This document shows, one piece after another, positions 1-9,658 of a stretch of 33,843 nucleotides of DNA. The stretch covers positions 133,558-167,400 of the forward strand of contig NW_003141809.1 in NCBI RefSeq assembly GCF_000003605.2, given 5' to 3'. Under the pieces are notes generated by a model that searched no databases, was not told the origin of the DNA, and saw only the letters and a list, made by a program, of their open reading frames with translations. The stretch comes from Saccoglossus kowalevskii. Taxonomy: Eukaryota; Hemichordata; Enteropneusta; Harrimaniidae. The first letter of the stretch is position 1. Every line of letters begins with the position of its first letter. A program made the translations under genes and the position numbers.

Positions 1-338
1 TTGTTCAAAAAATGTACATTTGAACATGCCATCATTAAGATATGACATACCTGTTATTTATGTGAGCATATGCATAATACTAATCTTTTGTTATTTGAAT
101 GTACTCAGTGTGCATTTGTGTGTGTGATTTCATAACGTCAACAACAATAGGGTCAGGCATTCAAGCTGCTTTAGATCTATAAAAGAAATATGTCCAAATA
201 TGGTTAAACATGGTGAGGCATGATATGAAATATTATTGCTCATTAGGTTTCTCACAGCGTAACGGGAACAGGCTGTACATGATGATAATAAAAAAAACAT
301 GGTAATTATTCTCAAATCTGTGTTCTTTTTTTTTGTAG
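1..338 (+). other. NDUFA13: NDUFA13 last intron (3' part)
   Basis: AT-rich non-coding sequence ending in a long polypyrimidine tract and TAG acceptor at 336-338, directly before the NDUFA13 terminal exon. The other NDUFA13 exons must lie upstream of the window. Short open frames here have no family resemblance. Confidence 0.8.
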
Positions 339-528
339 CAAATTGCTGGCAATGAAAAGACTTCGAGATGAGGAAGCTGAAATAATGAGTGATGTACCAG
401 GTTGGGTTGTTGGTGAGAGCGTCTACAACAGTGAAAGATGGGTGTGGCCCTCAAACGAGGAATTCTACAATCTTCTTGCCAAAAAGGATAGATTTAGCAA
501 AATCCATGAATATTATTTGCATGTCTGA
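339..528 (+). CDS. NDUFA13: NDUFA13 (GRIM-19) terminal coding exon, partial gene
   Basis: This exon encodes the C-terminal 62 residues of the complex I accessory subunit NDUFA13/GRIM-19, a single-pass protein of the inner mitochondrial membrane. It opens after a polypyrimidine-TAG acceptor at 338. The first base completes a codon begun in the previous exon, and the frame runs to TGA at 526-528. The family-defining stretch is visible: a charged RLRDEEAEIM segment followed by DVPGWVVGESVYNSERWVWP, which lines up with the conserved [20 protein letters not shown] block known from vertebrate NDUFA13. The tail after that block (EEFYNLLAKKDRF onward) diverges from the vertebrate version, which is normal for this end of the protein. 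The N-terminal part, with the membrane helix, is outside the window, so the gene is cut by the window edge rather than broken. Confidence 0.93.
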
Positions 529-910
529 AATATAATGTGTATGCTTTTTGTTTTTTTGAATTTTTGTTAATAATATTAGTTTCAAGAAAAGCGTGTGAGA
601 TAACGAAAGATGTTAGGTATATATCGCTGCACTATTACAGTACTTCCCTGTGGTTTTATTGGACCATATTCGATCTGATCAATAAGTTCTCTGTGCTATT
701 TTAGATATCAAGAATAAATAATTTGTGTTTGTTGGATAACTGCATTGTTTGAGTGAACTTGAATGCAAAGACTTCTTTTTGATGCCTGTTTAATAGTTTG
801 ATTGAATTAATACTATCTAGATATGTACATGTACCTTGGGTCGGCCTTTATTAAATTAAATCATCATCATTATTGTTGTATAACTGAGTTGAGTAAATCA
901 TGGGTAATAT
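529..910 (+). other. NDUFA13 3' UTR and adjacent intergenic DNA
   Basis: Non-coding AT-rich sequence after the NDUFA13 stop. The probable 3' UTR runs to the AATAAA at 713-718. Nothing else is recognisable before the transposon end at 911. Confidence 0.6.
713..718 (+). terminator. Poly(A) signal AATAAA of NDUFA13
   Basis: A canonical AATAAA lies 185 bases after the NDUFA13 stop codon, and T/GT-rich sequence follows it, as expected of a cleavage and polyadenylation site. Confidence 0.6.
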
Positions 911-1830
911 TTGCTACGTTCACACACAGCATTTTATCGGAGCCCAACGACTCGAGCCGGCTTGAGCCAGCAAAAATAGCCATGTAAATGCGTTTGGCTC
1001 GAGCCAAGTTCGGCTCTACTAAACCCTAGGGGTTGAACTTCGATAGGGTTGAGTCCCGACATGGCTCCGATCATGTAAACGCATCGGACCCAACTATTGG
1101 AGCCGAAATCACGCCCTCAATCGTTCTTCGAGTAACCTCTCATTTCAATTATGGCAGAGACAACATCTTTCATAATTTCACGCAATTTCCGGCTTGAATA
1201 AGATGTACCCGTCCTAATATATAGTAACGAATTATTGCGATAAATTGATAGCTCAATGGGAAACAGAAAATGGTGTACGAAATTATGCGACAAAAACTCG
1301 AAAGAACGATTGAACGGAAACTTTTTAAAGACACTAAAGATAAAAATCATAGAAGCGATCGCTGTACGATGACGTGTTCCTGGTAGGTTTAGATTCTTCC
1401 ATAATTTCTCTATGATAGAGAATCTGTGATGCTTCCTAGTAGTTTAGATATCACTACAGTTGAATAATTACAAAATGGTAATTTTGCCTGTATTAAACGC
1501 ATTTTAGCTGCCGTGTTTCCTGTTTATTTGAGATACTAATACCTAAATCATAGTACCAGTCATTGTCTTTTCTACCGCCATGCTTTTTTTTCCTAGCCCA
1601 ACAGCATCATGCCATGTAAAGAAAAAACACAAGCACGACACTAAAATCGTTTTCAGTCACTAATTATTCAAGGGCACTGTTTCGTTCGACTCTGATCGAA
1701 CTGAATCGAACTCTGGCAGATCTCGGCTCTTGTTCGGCTCTGTATGAACACATTGGAGATAATCTGCTGTTAATCCGTGGGAGGAGAAGTAGTTCGGCTC
1801 CGATAGAATGCTGCCGCGTGAACATAGCAA
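911..1830. mobile_element. Non-autonomous DNA transposon with ~34-bp terminal inverted repeats
   Basis: The left end, TTGCTACGTTCACAC followed by AGCATTTTATCGGAGCC, matches the reverse complement of the right end (1796-1830) over about 34 bases with few mismatches. The element is about 920 bp. Both subterminal regions are crowded with a short motif, GAGCC/GGCTC (often TCGAGCC or TTCGGCTC), present many times in the first 200 and last 150 bases and absent from the AT-rich middle. CATGTAAAYGC also occurs twice in the left arm. No transposase-like reading frame is visible; the 77-codon frame on the minus strand at 1117-1350 resembles nothing I know. TAAT occurs near both ends, but I cannot define a clean target-site duplication, so the superfamily is open. 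Subterminal motif arrays like these are typical of transposase-binding sites. Confidence 0.75.
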
Positions 1831-2179
1831 TAATGATACTATTAAACTTATCAGTGATAAGATCTAAACACAGTCACTAAGCCAAGATTATTTATTTCCC
1901 TGCTATGATGTTTATGTAACTACCAACCCCCACCCCTGTAAATGCATGCACTTAAAATGGCTAGACTGTTTGCTAGAAAAGGTTTATCTGTAAACCTTTT
2001 TGTTTTGCCGAATATGTTATTTTTAGTTCTCATTCTAACAACGTTAACATTTAAAATTCGGTCTCCGTCCATCCGGAGTCGTATTTCAGAACCCTGTTGA
2101 CCAAATCTGTTCATTCTTTGCATGTGCCTAGTACTTTATTTGGGACATGTGCACATGCAGCAGTTTACTGATTCAAACC
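1831..2179. other. Intergenic, no feature recognised
   Basis: Sequence between the TIR element and the decayed repeat. No coding, RNA or repeat signal stands out. Confidence 0.5.
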
Positions 2180-2620
2180 AAGATGGCTGACTGGCAGCCA
2201 TTATACTGGTACATGTTAGAATACATGTCTATGACGATTCGTTTCGTGATAAGATCAAAGATGGCCGTTTGGCAGCCATCTTGCTTTTTGACCATGCTAT
2301 TATACCCTCAAGACTTTTGGACCATTTTCATTCATACTTGGCAAGTTCATGTCAATTTGTTCTATAATCTGATGATTTAAGATGGCCGACTGGCATCCTT
2401 GTTTTTTGGAAAATGTGGCATCTTGGACAGGATTTGTTGGTTTTGTTTAAAATTGATACAAACATTATACATGTTGAGATACATGTCCGTGATGATTCAT
2501 TTAGTTTTTGAATCCAAAATGACTTGTTTTTTACTCCTCAAATTATACATTAGTTTAACAATCGGATAAAAGATGTTTGACTGCCTAAAATTTTATTTTT
2601 TGACCATACTACTGTATCTC
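2180..2620. repeat. Decayed local repeat cluster (AAGATGGCYGNYTGGCA motif)
   Basis: Four related copies of AAGATGGCTGACTGGCAGCC begin at 2180, 2257, 2379 and 2569, the last two progressively degraded. Two longer blocks also recur: a TACATGTTAGAATACATGTC-like block (about 2210 and 2468) and a TTTTTGACCATRCTAYTRTA block (about 2285 and 2596). The spacing of 260-310 bases suggests an ancient imperfect tandem duplication or two nested copies of one interspersed repeat. Confidence 0.6.
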
Positions 2621-4811
2621 TGTACATGACCATGGACAAATGAAATTCAGTTTGGATACAATAATATCATATCCTGTTTAAAATACTGACCATATATTTT
2701 GATATGGAAGAGTAATATACTACATATAATTTCTGTTGATACTAGACCAGCCAATTATTAATTCTCAATTACTAATTATGCTTTTGGTCCATAATACTTT
2801 ATTTTTGGCATGAATAACATTACCCCTAATTCCAACTGGGACTATGTCATTAACAAAGACTTGTCATCAATAATTTTTCACATCCATCTTGACACCATCT
2901 CTGCAGCTTTTTAGCTCTGCTGTCATAAAAGATGTTCGTGAAGATAGCTTCAATTCTATATTTTTGGCAAATATTTTTGTCATTTTTGGTAAAAAAAATG
3001 GGTGTGCATTGGTTGACTTGGCTACCACAATGTTCTTGTAGGACAGCGGAGCTATTTCGACCATCAGGTCACTTGTTTGAGACTACTGAAGATTTGAGAG
3101 CTATCTATGATCAACAAACCCTTGAACATATGTTGCAGAAAGACTACACATTACTTCACATGAAGGTGTGCTGTTGGTGATCTGTGTTATGTAAGCCATG
3201 TCAACATTAACGCTTTGACACAAAACCATTTGACGTAAATCCTTTTTTTTTTTTTTATTCATTCATAAAAATAAAGTACAAAACATTTTTTTTTTAAATC
3301 GCAGTCAGAGTAACATATGTATTGCTTTCTCTCACTTCAAACAATTAGCGAGAACACTTCAAAAGGACATGCAGTTAGAAAATAAAATGTGTAATAACGT
3401 CCATGTAAAAAAATATAACTGGAGCATTTTGTATCGTACAAACCTTGCATGTCTCGGGCCTACTACAAACACTTATGAAATGGACAGAGGAAATAAATGG
3501 CGACGACAGCACTGCCTAATTTGCTCTACTAAGGTATCTCAAATGGAAATGCCCATAATCCCAAAACTGCATATTATTGTATGATGGATCATTAGGTTTT
3601 TGAGCAAGTACATGCACTACTAATAGAGCAAATATGATATATCAAGCTGTTCATTCTAGCCATCACTGGGCACTGTTTAAAATATGTAAATAAATGTTTT
3701 TCACATGCGTTATTTGTGGCTAAAACATGTGCAATGCAATGACCACAACCCATCAAATTATTTGTCATTCAGACTGTTTTGATTTGCCATATTTTAGGTT
3801 CTGAAGACTACTCTTCTGTTTGTTTCATATTTTCCAGTCTGCATTTCTGCACAACGCATGTGGTACATATCTATAAAATACGATCTCATGGTAAGATTGA
3901 CATTGGTTTCTTAATAATTTCTCTACATTAATTGCACAAGTTAGTAAAAATATAAATACAGCAACATTAATTCTCAGTTGTCTGTAGAAAAAGAAGACTA
4001 AAATGAATTCTGCAAAGCAGTTGGAACGGATAAAAACTGACATCAGTGGCAGTATGAAAATCACTGCCCTTGCTTTGTCACAGATGAGTTGCCACTTTGT
4101 GTGTTATGGAATTAAACTGACAAACAAACAAAAATGTTAAAACACACATTTTGTAATTACTAGTAGCTGAATGTAGGCAGTATGCGATGAGAAATTACAA
4201 TTTTTTTGTATCTTGTCTATAATATTCTTGAATTTTAACACTATTTTTTAACTAGACTGCCATATACAAATGTTTTTGCCTTGCTAAATACTTATGAATG
4301 GCGATGTATTTATGGTATGTCAGTCGTGCCCTCCCCAATGTTGTGTTCAAAAGGCTATTCCACTGTAGTTAAGACCATCTAGTTCGATCATCCTACAACC
4401 ATCACCCATTTGAGCCAAGTGGTGTGTATTTATGGTAATGTGAATTGCTGGTAAATGAATTTTTATTTGAAAAACAATTTATATTCCAGCTTTCTAAGTG
4501 CTATTTGAATATGCATGGCTTGAAAATCTGTTCATTTGGTACCACAAAGATTATTTTATCTCAGTTTTGGCGCTTATGGACCTTTGAATGTAGAACATAG
4601 AACTTTTGTCAAATAAATGAAAACGAGACATTGAATATTAATTTCTATGTTGTCTTGGCATTGTTCATTAACATAATTGTGGAACATCAGATGTGAGGAT
4701 AATGAAGCAAATACAATCTGTGGATGAATTTAATTTTGAATTTATAAATTTTATGACATGATCAGTATGCATAATTTAGGTTGAATACTGTCCTTCACCG
4801 TATAGCTCTAT
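2621..4811. other. Intergenic region between NDUFA13 and the TEX45/SAXO5-like gene
   Basis: AT-rich, with homopolymer T and A runs. It contains the 3' flank of the minus-strand gene. Possible poly(A) signals on the minus strand are at 4811-4816, overlapping the stop codon, and at 4462-4467. One coding-like stretch near 3048-3168 is discussed as a finding, but I cannot support it as a gene. Confidence 0.5.
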
Positions 4812-7800
4812 TTATTCTGAATTGCTGAATGTTCCGAGTGGTACTGAGCTTCGCTGCATGCGTCCTCTGTCGTAGTGGTATTTATCGGTGGACTTGGGCG
4901 TGTAGGAAGTTAGATGTGTTGTATCAAAGAAACGGTCATCGTGCAGTGGCGGCTCGAAATGAGTACTCTTCAACTGAAATCAAAACAGACATAGAAGAGA
5001 TAAATGTAAGAAGGATAGTTTGAGGTGGTCAGATATTGAGGGCAATAAAATACATGTGTACAAACATTTATTGTCATCATGTATTCAAGTTCTCATAGTT
5101 GTTTGTATTGCACTTCAGGCCTAAGGGGATTGCTTGAAACTGAAAAATGCAACTTCAAAGAAAAAAAAATTGTGCATAACAGATACAGTTGGGGTTCATA
5201 TGACCCCTCCACCACCTCCATCCCACTACACCCAACATCTGAAGATAAGCAGTCTTTTTGGTTTACTTATTTATTTTTTCACATAGGAACAAACTGGGTA
5301 AAATAAAATTCTGGATTCGTTCCTGGTGTGAAAAAGATGTCACCCTTTAGGATACCAAATTTGTACATCGAGATATTCAACAAATGAACCTAACAATAAA
5401 TCAATTTATTTTTAATACCAACATTATTTTTTTTAATTATTGGACCAAATTTTTATTCTGTATGGTGTAACTAGTGTTGATTACCTTTTTCATAATATCT
5501 TTACTCTTTGCAGGTTTACTTCTATGTACAGGGAAATCGCTCCAAGTTGTTGCTTTATGGACCTCGTCCCCTGAAATAATTTCATTTCACATATTAAATA
5601 AACTAAAACAATAGTTTTAATGAAGTGGAAAGAAAAATTACCCCCCCCCCCCACCCATATTGCAATCAAGCATTTGACACCAACAACTTCAATCACTTGA
5701 AATGCAATTATATTGTTGTATAATATAATAATTGTATAAATGAATAATTATTCATTCTGTGTAATCTATAGAATACTCTATATTCTACTGTTTCCTATTG
5801 TTTCAAATGACTTACCATAATAATCCATGGGCACGTTGCTTTTGTAATGATGTGAGGCGGCCCGCTCCATAGAAACGCTTGTGGGTGGGAATGCATCTTT
5901 CTCCGTAGTGCTGTAGAATTTATGGGATAATTTGGGTTCTCCAAATGTCACATTACTGACAGTTCGTTTATCTGCTCCCGAGATTATGAAATGTCTATAA
6001 TCTGAGGGTGGCTGAAATTATAAATAGAAATATAGTGATTTTAGTTTTTCACAATGTCTACATGACCCATACAATCCAGAAATTGAACTTGTGTTCTATT
6101 TCAAATGAAACGTTTGCACATTCGACAAAAAAACACGTAGTTGCCACTAGAGGGCGATATTCTCAACTTGAATATCGAAATTTCAAGGAATTGATTATTC
6201 ATAGTTTTATGTGTATTGAAGCAGACTTACCGCTGTGTGGTAAACATTAGATGTCGTTGTACTGATTCTTTGCAATACTCTTTCTGGGTGAAGATCGCCC
6301 TCTGGAAATGAACTCACTCCCATGTCTGGTTTCTGAGCTAATTCACAATTTACTATATAAATGAAATAACCAATAAATAAATAAATAATCAATGGATTTC
6401 ATACAACTCTCCTCTGTATGTATGTATTTTTGTCGTATATGCGAACTTTGCGACATAAAAACGAAAGTACATTAAACAGATGTTAGGGGGCGTGCTAGCC
6501 ATATTTGGAGAGATTACTACTGTTTATCGTCTTGCACTAGTATATAGTTAATGTTGTAATTATTTCAAATTATTATCTCACCTCTGATCTTAGGGTTGTA
6601 CGAATCAGCAGCAGTGCTGTCATATCTGTCGTATTTACTGGTGTGGCCAAACTTGAAGTTGGTGCCTTGTATTTTACGGTGAGCGTCGGACTTCTCGTAA
6701 GGTACACACGTTGATTTCAAAGGTTTGGGGAAGGACGCTTTCTGTGTTGTATGATGCTCGAACACCTTCTCCTTGTCTCCTTGTGGGATGTTCGATCCAG
6801 TTGTCTGTTTAAACAAAGTAGAGCAGGGACTTAGACCATTCAATATTGGTTTCTGGGAGTAATCGATATCGATTGGTGGGTTACTCAATTTATTTTCGTT
6901 TGTTGGACCAATGTTTCTGGATAAATGTTTCCCAATGTTAATTTTATGACATTTGTCTAAATGACCGAAATTGTCATCTAAGTGTAAGGCCGTCGCTGAT
7001 TGGCTGCTGAGCTGGAATGCAAATTTTTAGTTTCAAATACCCCAGGAAAGTGTTCTAGGTTCTTCGTGTAATTAGGTGTTCGTATGCAAGGGATTTTTCC
7101 ACACAAAAACGACGAATTCAGCCGAATTTTGTTATCGGTTGGCTTAATATAACCCCAACGGTCCGTATTTTTGTGAAAGATTGGTATTTTTGTCCTGATT
7201 TGTAGGAGTCTGAAAAACGCGTTTTACAACTTTCACAGTTTTACGGGAAATAAAAAGGGCTTTTTACAAATTACAAGGAAAAAAAGACGTTTTTACAGTT
7301 TACAGTGAAAATTGAATTTTGCAGTGAATTGTGTCATCTAGTCGTTTTACAGTTTCGAAAATGGCTTTTCGGCTTTTTTTATTTGGATGTAAATTCTTGT
7401 ACGTACCGAGAAAAATGACACATTTTTACAGTTTACGAAACAAATATTTGATTGATTACGTTGTACGTCTAGCCTGTGATTACAGAATTACGGAATTTAT
7501 TTTTTCAATTTACGTTGTACGAACAAAAAAATATTGCAATTACGTTGAACGAAAATAACCCTTGCCCCCTCTATTTAGTTGTATGCGTCATTAAAGATGG
7601 CGGCCCCCATATAGTAAATATCGCATTTATTGTATTATATCAGGTGTGCGCCAGCTGACTGTGCACTGTACTATGCATTTCTATGGGCTCTGTGCGCGCT
7701 GCTGTGGAACGCCGGTCGGGAAAACAACACAAACTCAACTTTGAAGTAATCCTGAACAACCAAATTTTTACATGTTACACAAGTAGGGCTAATCTTGTTA

Positions 7801-9618
7801 CACTGTTCAAGGGAGTCTTAACAACCATTCCAAAGTACAGTTTTCTGCGATTTTTTGGCCTTTGTTTTCACCGCGATGGTTGCCAGGCGGTGAAAATGCC
7901 CGGATGTCCGCCCCGAGGATACGTCATTTTCACGTCACAAAAGCGCTTCGTCACTAGAGGGCGTGTAGATTCGAATATGGCGTATCACTGTTTTCTATTC
8001 ATTTGCCCCTCGAGACGAAAGATTTAAACTTCAACACTGTCTAAATAAAGGCCACACCGTTCTAACAGAGCACGTTATTTATACAAAGACTTAGAATGAA
8101 GTGTCAGAACTGTAACGTCAGCGACTACTTGAGTCGACGGGACGTCGGTGACGTCATTTATTCATAAACTTACGTCTGGTTTAGGATAGTTCACTTTCAA
8201 GTGTTTTCCGTAAAATTCGTCTGAACTTGACGTTGAAAACTGAGTGTGAGTTCGATCGTCGCCCAGGATCGTTGATGGACCACCTGTTAACAAAATATAT
8301 GACTTGTTAGTTGTCATTCGTTTATTGTGTCAGGAAAAATACTCTTGATAAATTGAGAATCGTTACGCAAATCCAGATGTTATTTTTTAGCAAAGAACGG
8401 CCATATCGAATTTTCTCGAACGGTCTTAGTGTATGTGTTTTGAGTTAATGTTTTGTTTAATAGCGTAGTGCATGGAATATATAATGACATAGACCTAGGT
8501 ATTTTTGTGACATTTTAACAGATAACCAGTTTCGGCGTATCGTAGTAGATTGTAGATCATTTGAGTATACCACCACGGTGAGGGGGTAGATCACCGTCTT
8601 TCATGGACGGTAATTGGGTTATGTACCATATCTGTTTTTATTGTATACGTACTGGTCCTGTGAACAACGTATTTTACGACGTGCCTGGCATATAACTAGC
8701 GCCCTCAGTGAGTACTCGGCTGGGTTCACATTTTCAAATAAAGTGTCAGGGTTAGTGAGATAGCATCGGCTTCAGTTTTAAGACTTCCAACTGCCACAGA
8801 TCATAAAACACTAGACTATATACTCTGTTATTTTTTGTGAATGTGGGGTACAAAATTGTCATGTTTTTCAACTGTCATTATTTACACGTACAATTTTAAA
8901 AAACAGCAACACCAGAATGGAGTTCGTCTGTTCGGGTATACAACAGAAGCATGTTCGGAATCGAGTACGGAATGTTTCTGAATGCACTCCAAACAAGCAG
9001 TACCAGCTTTTGGAATATTACCATGTACCTAAAACATACCGTACTTAATAATTAATTCCTACCTGTGTGCATACATGGAGCTTTCTCTATCCTCACTTTA
9101 TTTGTGTCATGTCCCTGGTATTTATCTCGGTAATCGGACACTGGTGGCGCTGCTTTTCCTTTGTCGCCATCTGGGATGTAACTTTTCGTCGGGTTTTCCT
9201 TCTGATGCACACGCGATATCGGCTGGGGAGTGTAATACAGCCCATGCGTTGTACGGAAAGAATCAATCCGCTTGTCGGAACCAATCTTAAAATTCGTTGT
9301 CGTGAGTGAGTTACACATTGGGACTTTGCCATAGCCTTTGTCGTAGAAAACCATGTGCGTCTCCGAAACGTTGTCCATTGCCTTAGTTTGATCTCGGTGC
9401 ATCACTTCCGATGGCATGGGCGGCTCTGATGCAGGCGGTCTGCCAGCATCAATCGGTGGGGCCATGTAGTCCTTTTTAAAAACACTCCGGTGGCGGGCGC
9501 TCTTTGCCAGTCGGCGGTCATAACCGATTTTGAAATGCGATGCAGCTAAAAAGTCATTTCCCGTTAGTTGAGCTGGGATCGGGTTGATCGCGGGTAATGT
9601 TACTGTCTTAACCGGCAT
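4812..9618 (-). CDS. TEX45/SAXO5-like axonemal microtubule protein, 7 coding exons, 548 aa
   Basis: Read on the minus strand, coding exons are 9618-9063, 8283-8174, 7011-6582, 6337-6231, 6011-5816, 5570-5485 and 4973-4812. All introns are GT-AG and phases agree throughout, giving 1647 bases and 548 residues ending in TAA. ATG 9618 is the first in-frame ATG after an in-frame TAG and has an A at -3. The protein is hydrophilic, with no signal peptide or membrane segment, and carries a degenerate repeat of the form [ST]-[HN]-F-K-[IF]-G-x-D-[KR]-R followed about 10-15 residues later by TTHxxYxP. Copies lie near residues 27-36, 107-131, 339-362, 407-430 and 498-521. An IPxGDK-type motif recurs at about 147, 296 and 376. 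This layout matches small repeat-built axonemal microtubule-associated proteins, best TEX45 (SAXO5). Binding to doublet microtubules is inferred from the family. The family name is a motif-based call and could shift to a related SAXO-type protein. Confidence 0.78.
5405..5484 (-). other. Alternative 3' end: read-through of exon 5570-5485
   Basis: If the GTAATC donor at 5484 is not used, the frame continues 15 more codons to TAA at 5439-5437, with AATAAA at 5410-5405 just beyond. That gives a 510-residue isoform lacking the last repeat. The spliced form is preferred because the last exon carries a family repeat in the correct phase. Confidence 0.35.
6144..6157 (+). promoter_or_regulatory. CTCF-like motif CCACTAGAGGGCGA
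   Basis: A close match to the bilaterian CTCF core (CCASYAGRKGGCRS) in an intron of the TEX45/SAXO5-like gene. It is the best of several related motifs in the window. Binding is inferred only. Confidence 0.4.
7235..7571 (+). repeat. Dispersed repeat, copy 1 (TTTACAG/TTTACG-rich)
   Basis: It lies in an intron of the TEX45/SAXO5-like gene and matches, over its whole length and in opposite orientation, the sequence at 23229-23719. Outside these limits the two loci diverge abruptly. The interior is built largely of short related phrases (TTTACAGTTTTACG, TTTACAAATTACA, TTTACAGTTTACG, CAATTTACGTTGTACG). Compared with copy 2 it lacks about 130 bases near its left third. It ends in a CCCTTGCCCCCTCT tract. 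No reading frame or terminal inverted repeat is evident. Confidence 0.8.
7572..8173. other. Intron sequence, GC-richer, possible repeat, no gene
   Basis: This intron segment contains a 114-codon plus-strand frame (7683-8027) with no recognisable family. It also contains a CTCF-like TCACTAGAGGGCGT at 7951-7964 and a palindromic CRE TGACGTCA at 8149-8156. The local base composition differs from the flanks, which suggests a further interspersed repeat, but I have no second copy in the window. Confidence 0.4.
8284..9062 (-). other. Intron of the TEX45/SAXO5-like gene
   Basis: Intron between the first two coding exons, with GTAGGA donor at 9062 and TTAACAG acceptor at 8284. It holds a minus-strand CTCF-like TCACTGAGGGCGC at 8711-8699 and nothing else recognisable. 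Confidence 0.7.
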
Positions 9619-9658
9619 GGTTGCTATGAAAACAAGAGCAACCACTAGCTAAACTGAC

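Noticed and set aside
1117..1350. Possible transposase fragment in the TIR element
   Set aside because: 77 codons with no catalytic motif or recognisable DNA-binding domain.
4829..5023. 64-codon plus-strand frame with a GTAAGA donor-like end
   Set aside because: It is the shadow of the last exon of the minus-strand TEX45/SAXO5-like gene, which explains its protein-like composition.
5641..5656. Poly-C runs (also near 20906 and 30057) as G-quadruplex or regulatory sites
   Set aside because: They are single homopolymer runs without the four-tract pattern and are common in such genomes.
7683..8027. 114-codon plus-strand frame
   Set aside because: It lies in an intron and repeat-like sequence, begins in no special context and resembles no known family.
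9067..9332. Several 70-80 codon frames on both strands
   Set aside because: They overlap the first coding exon of the TEX45/SAXO5-like gene in other frames.
9620..9633. Second X-box-like sequence GTTGCTATGAAAAC
   Set aside because: It fits the loose consensus but lies 2 bases before the start codon, inside the exon, so it is unlikely to be the promoter site; the copy at 13377 is better placed.
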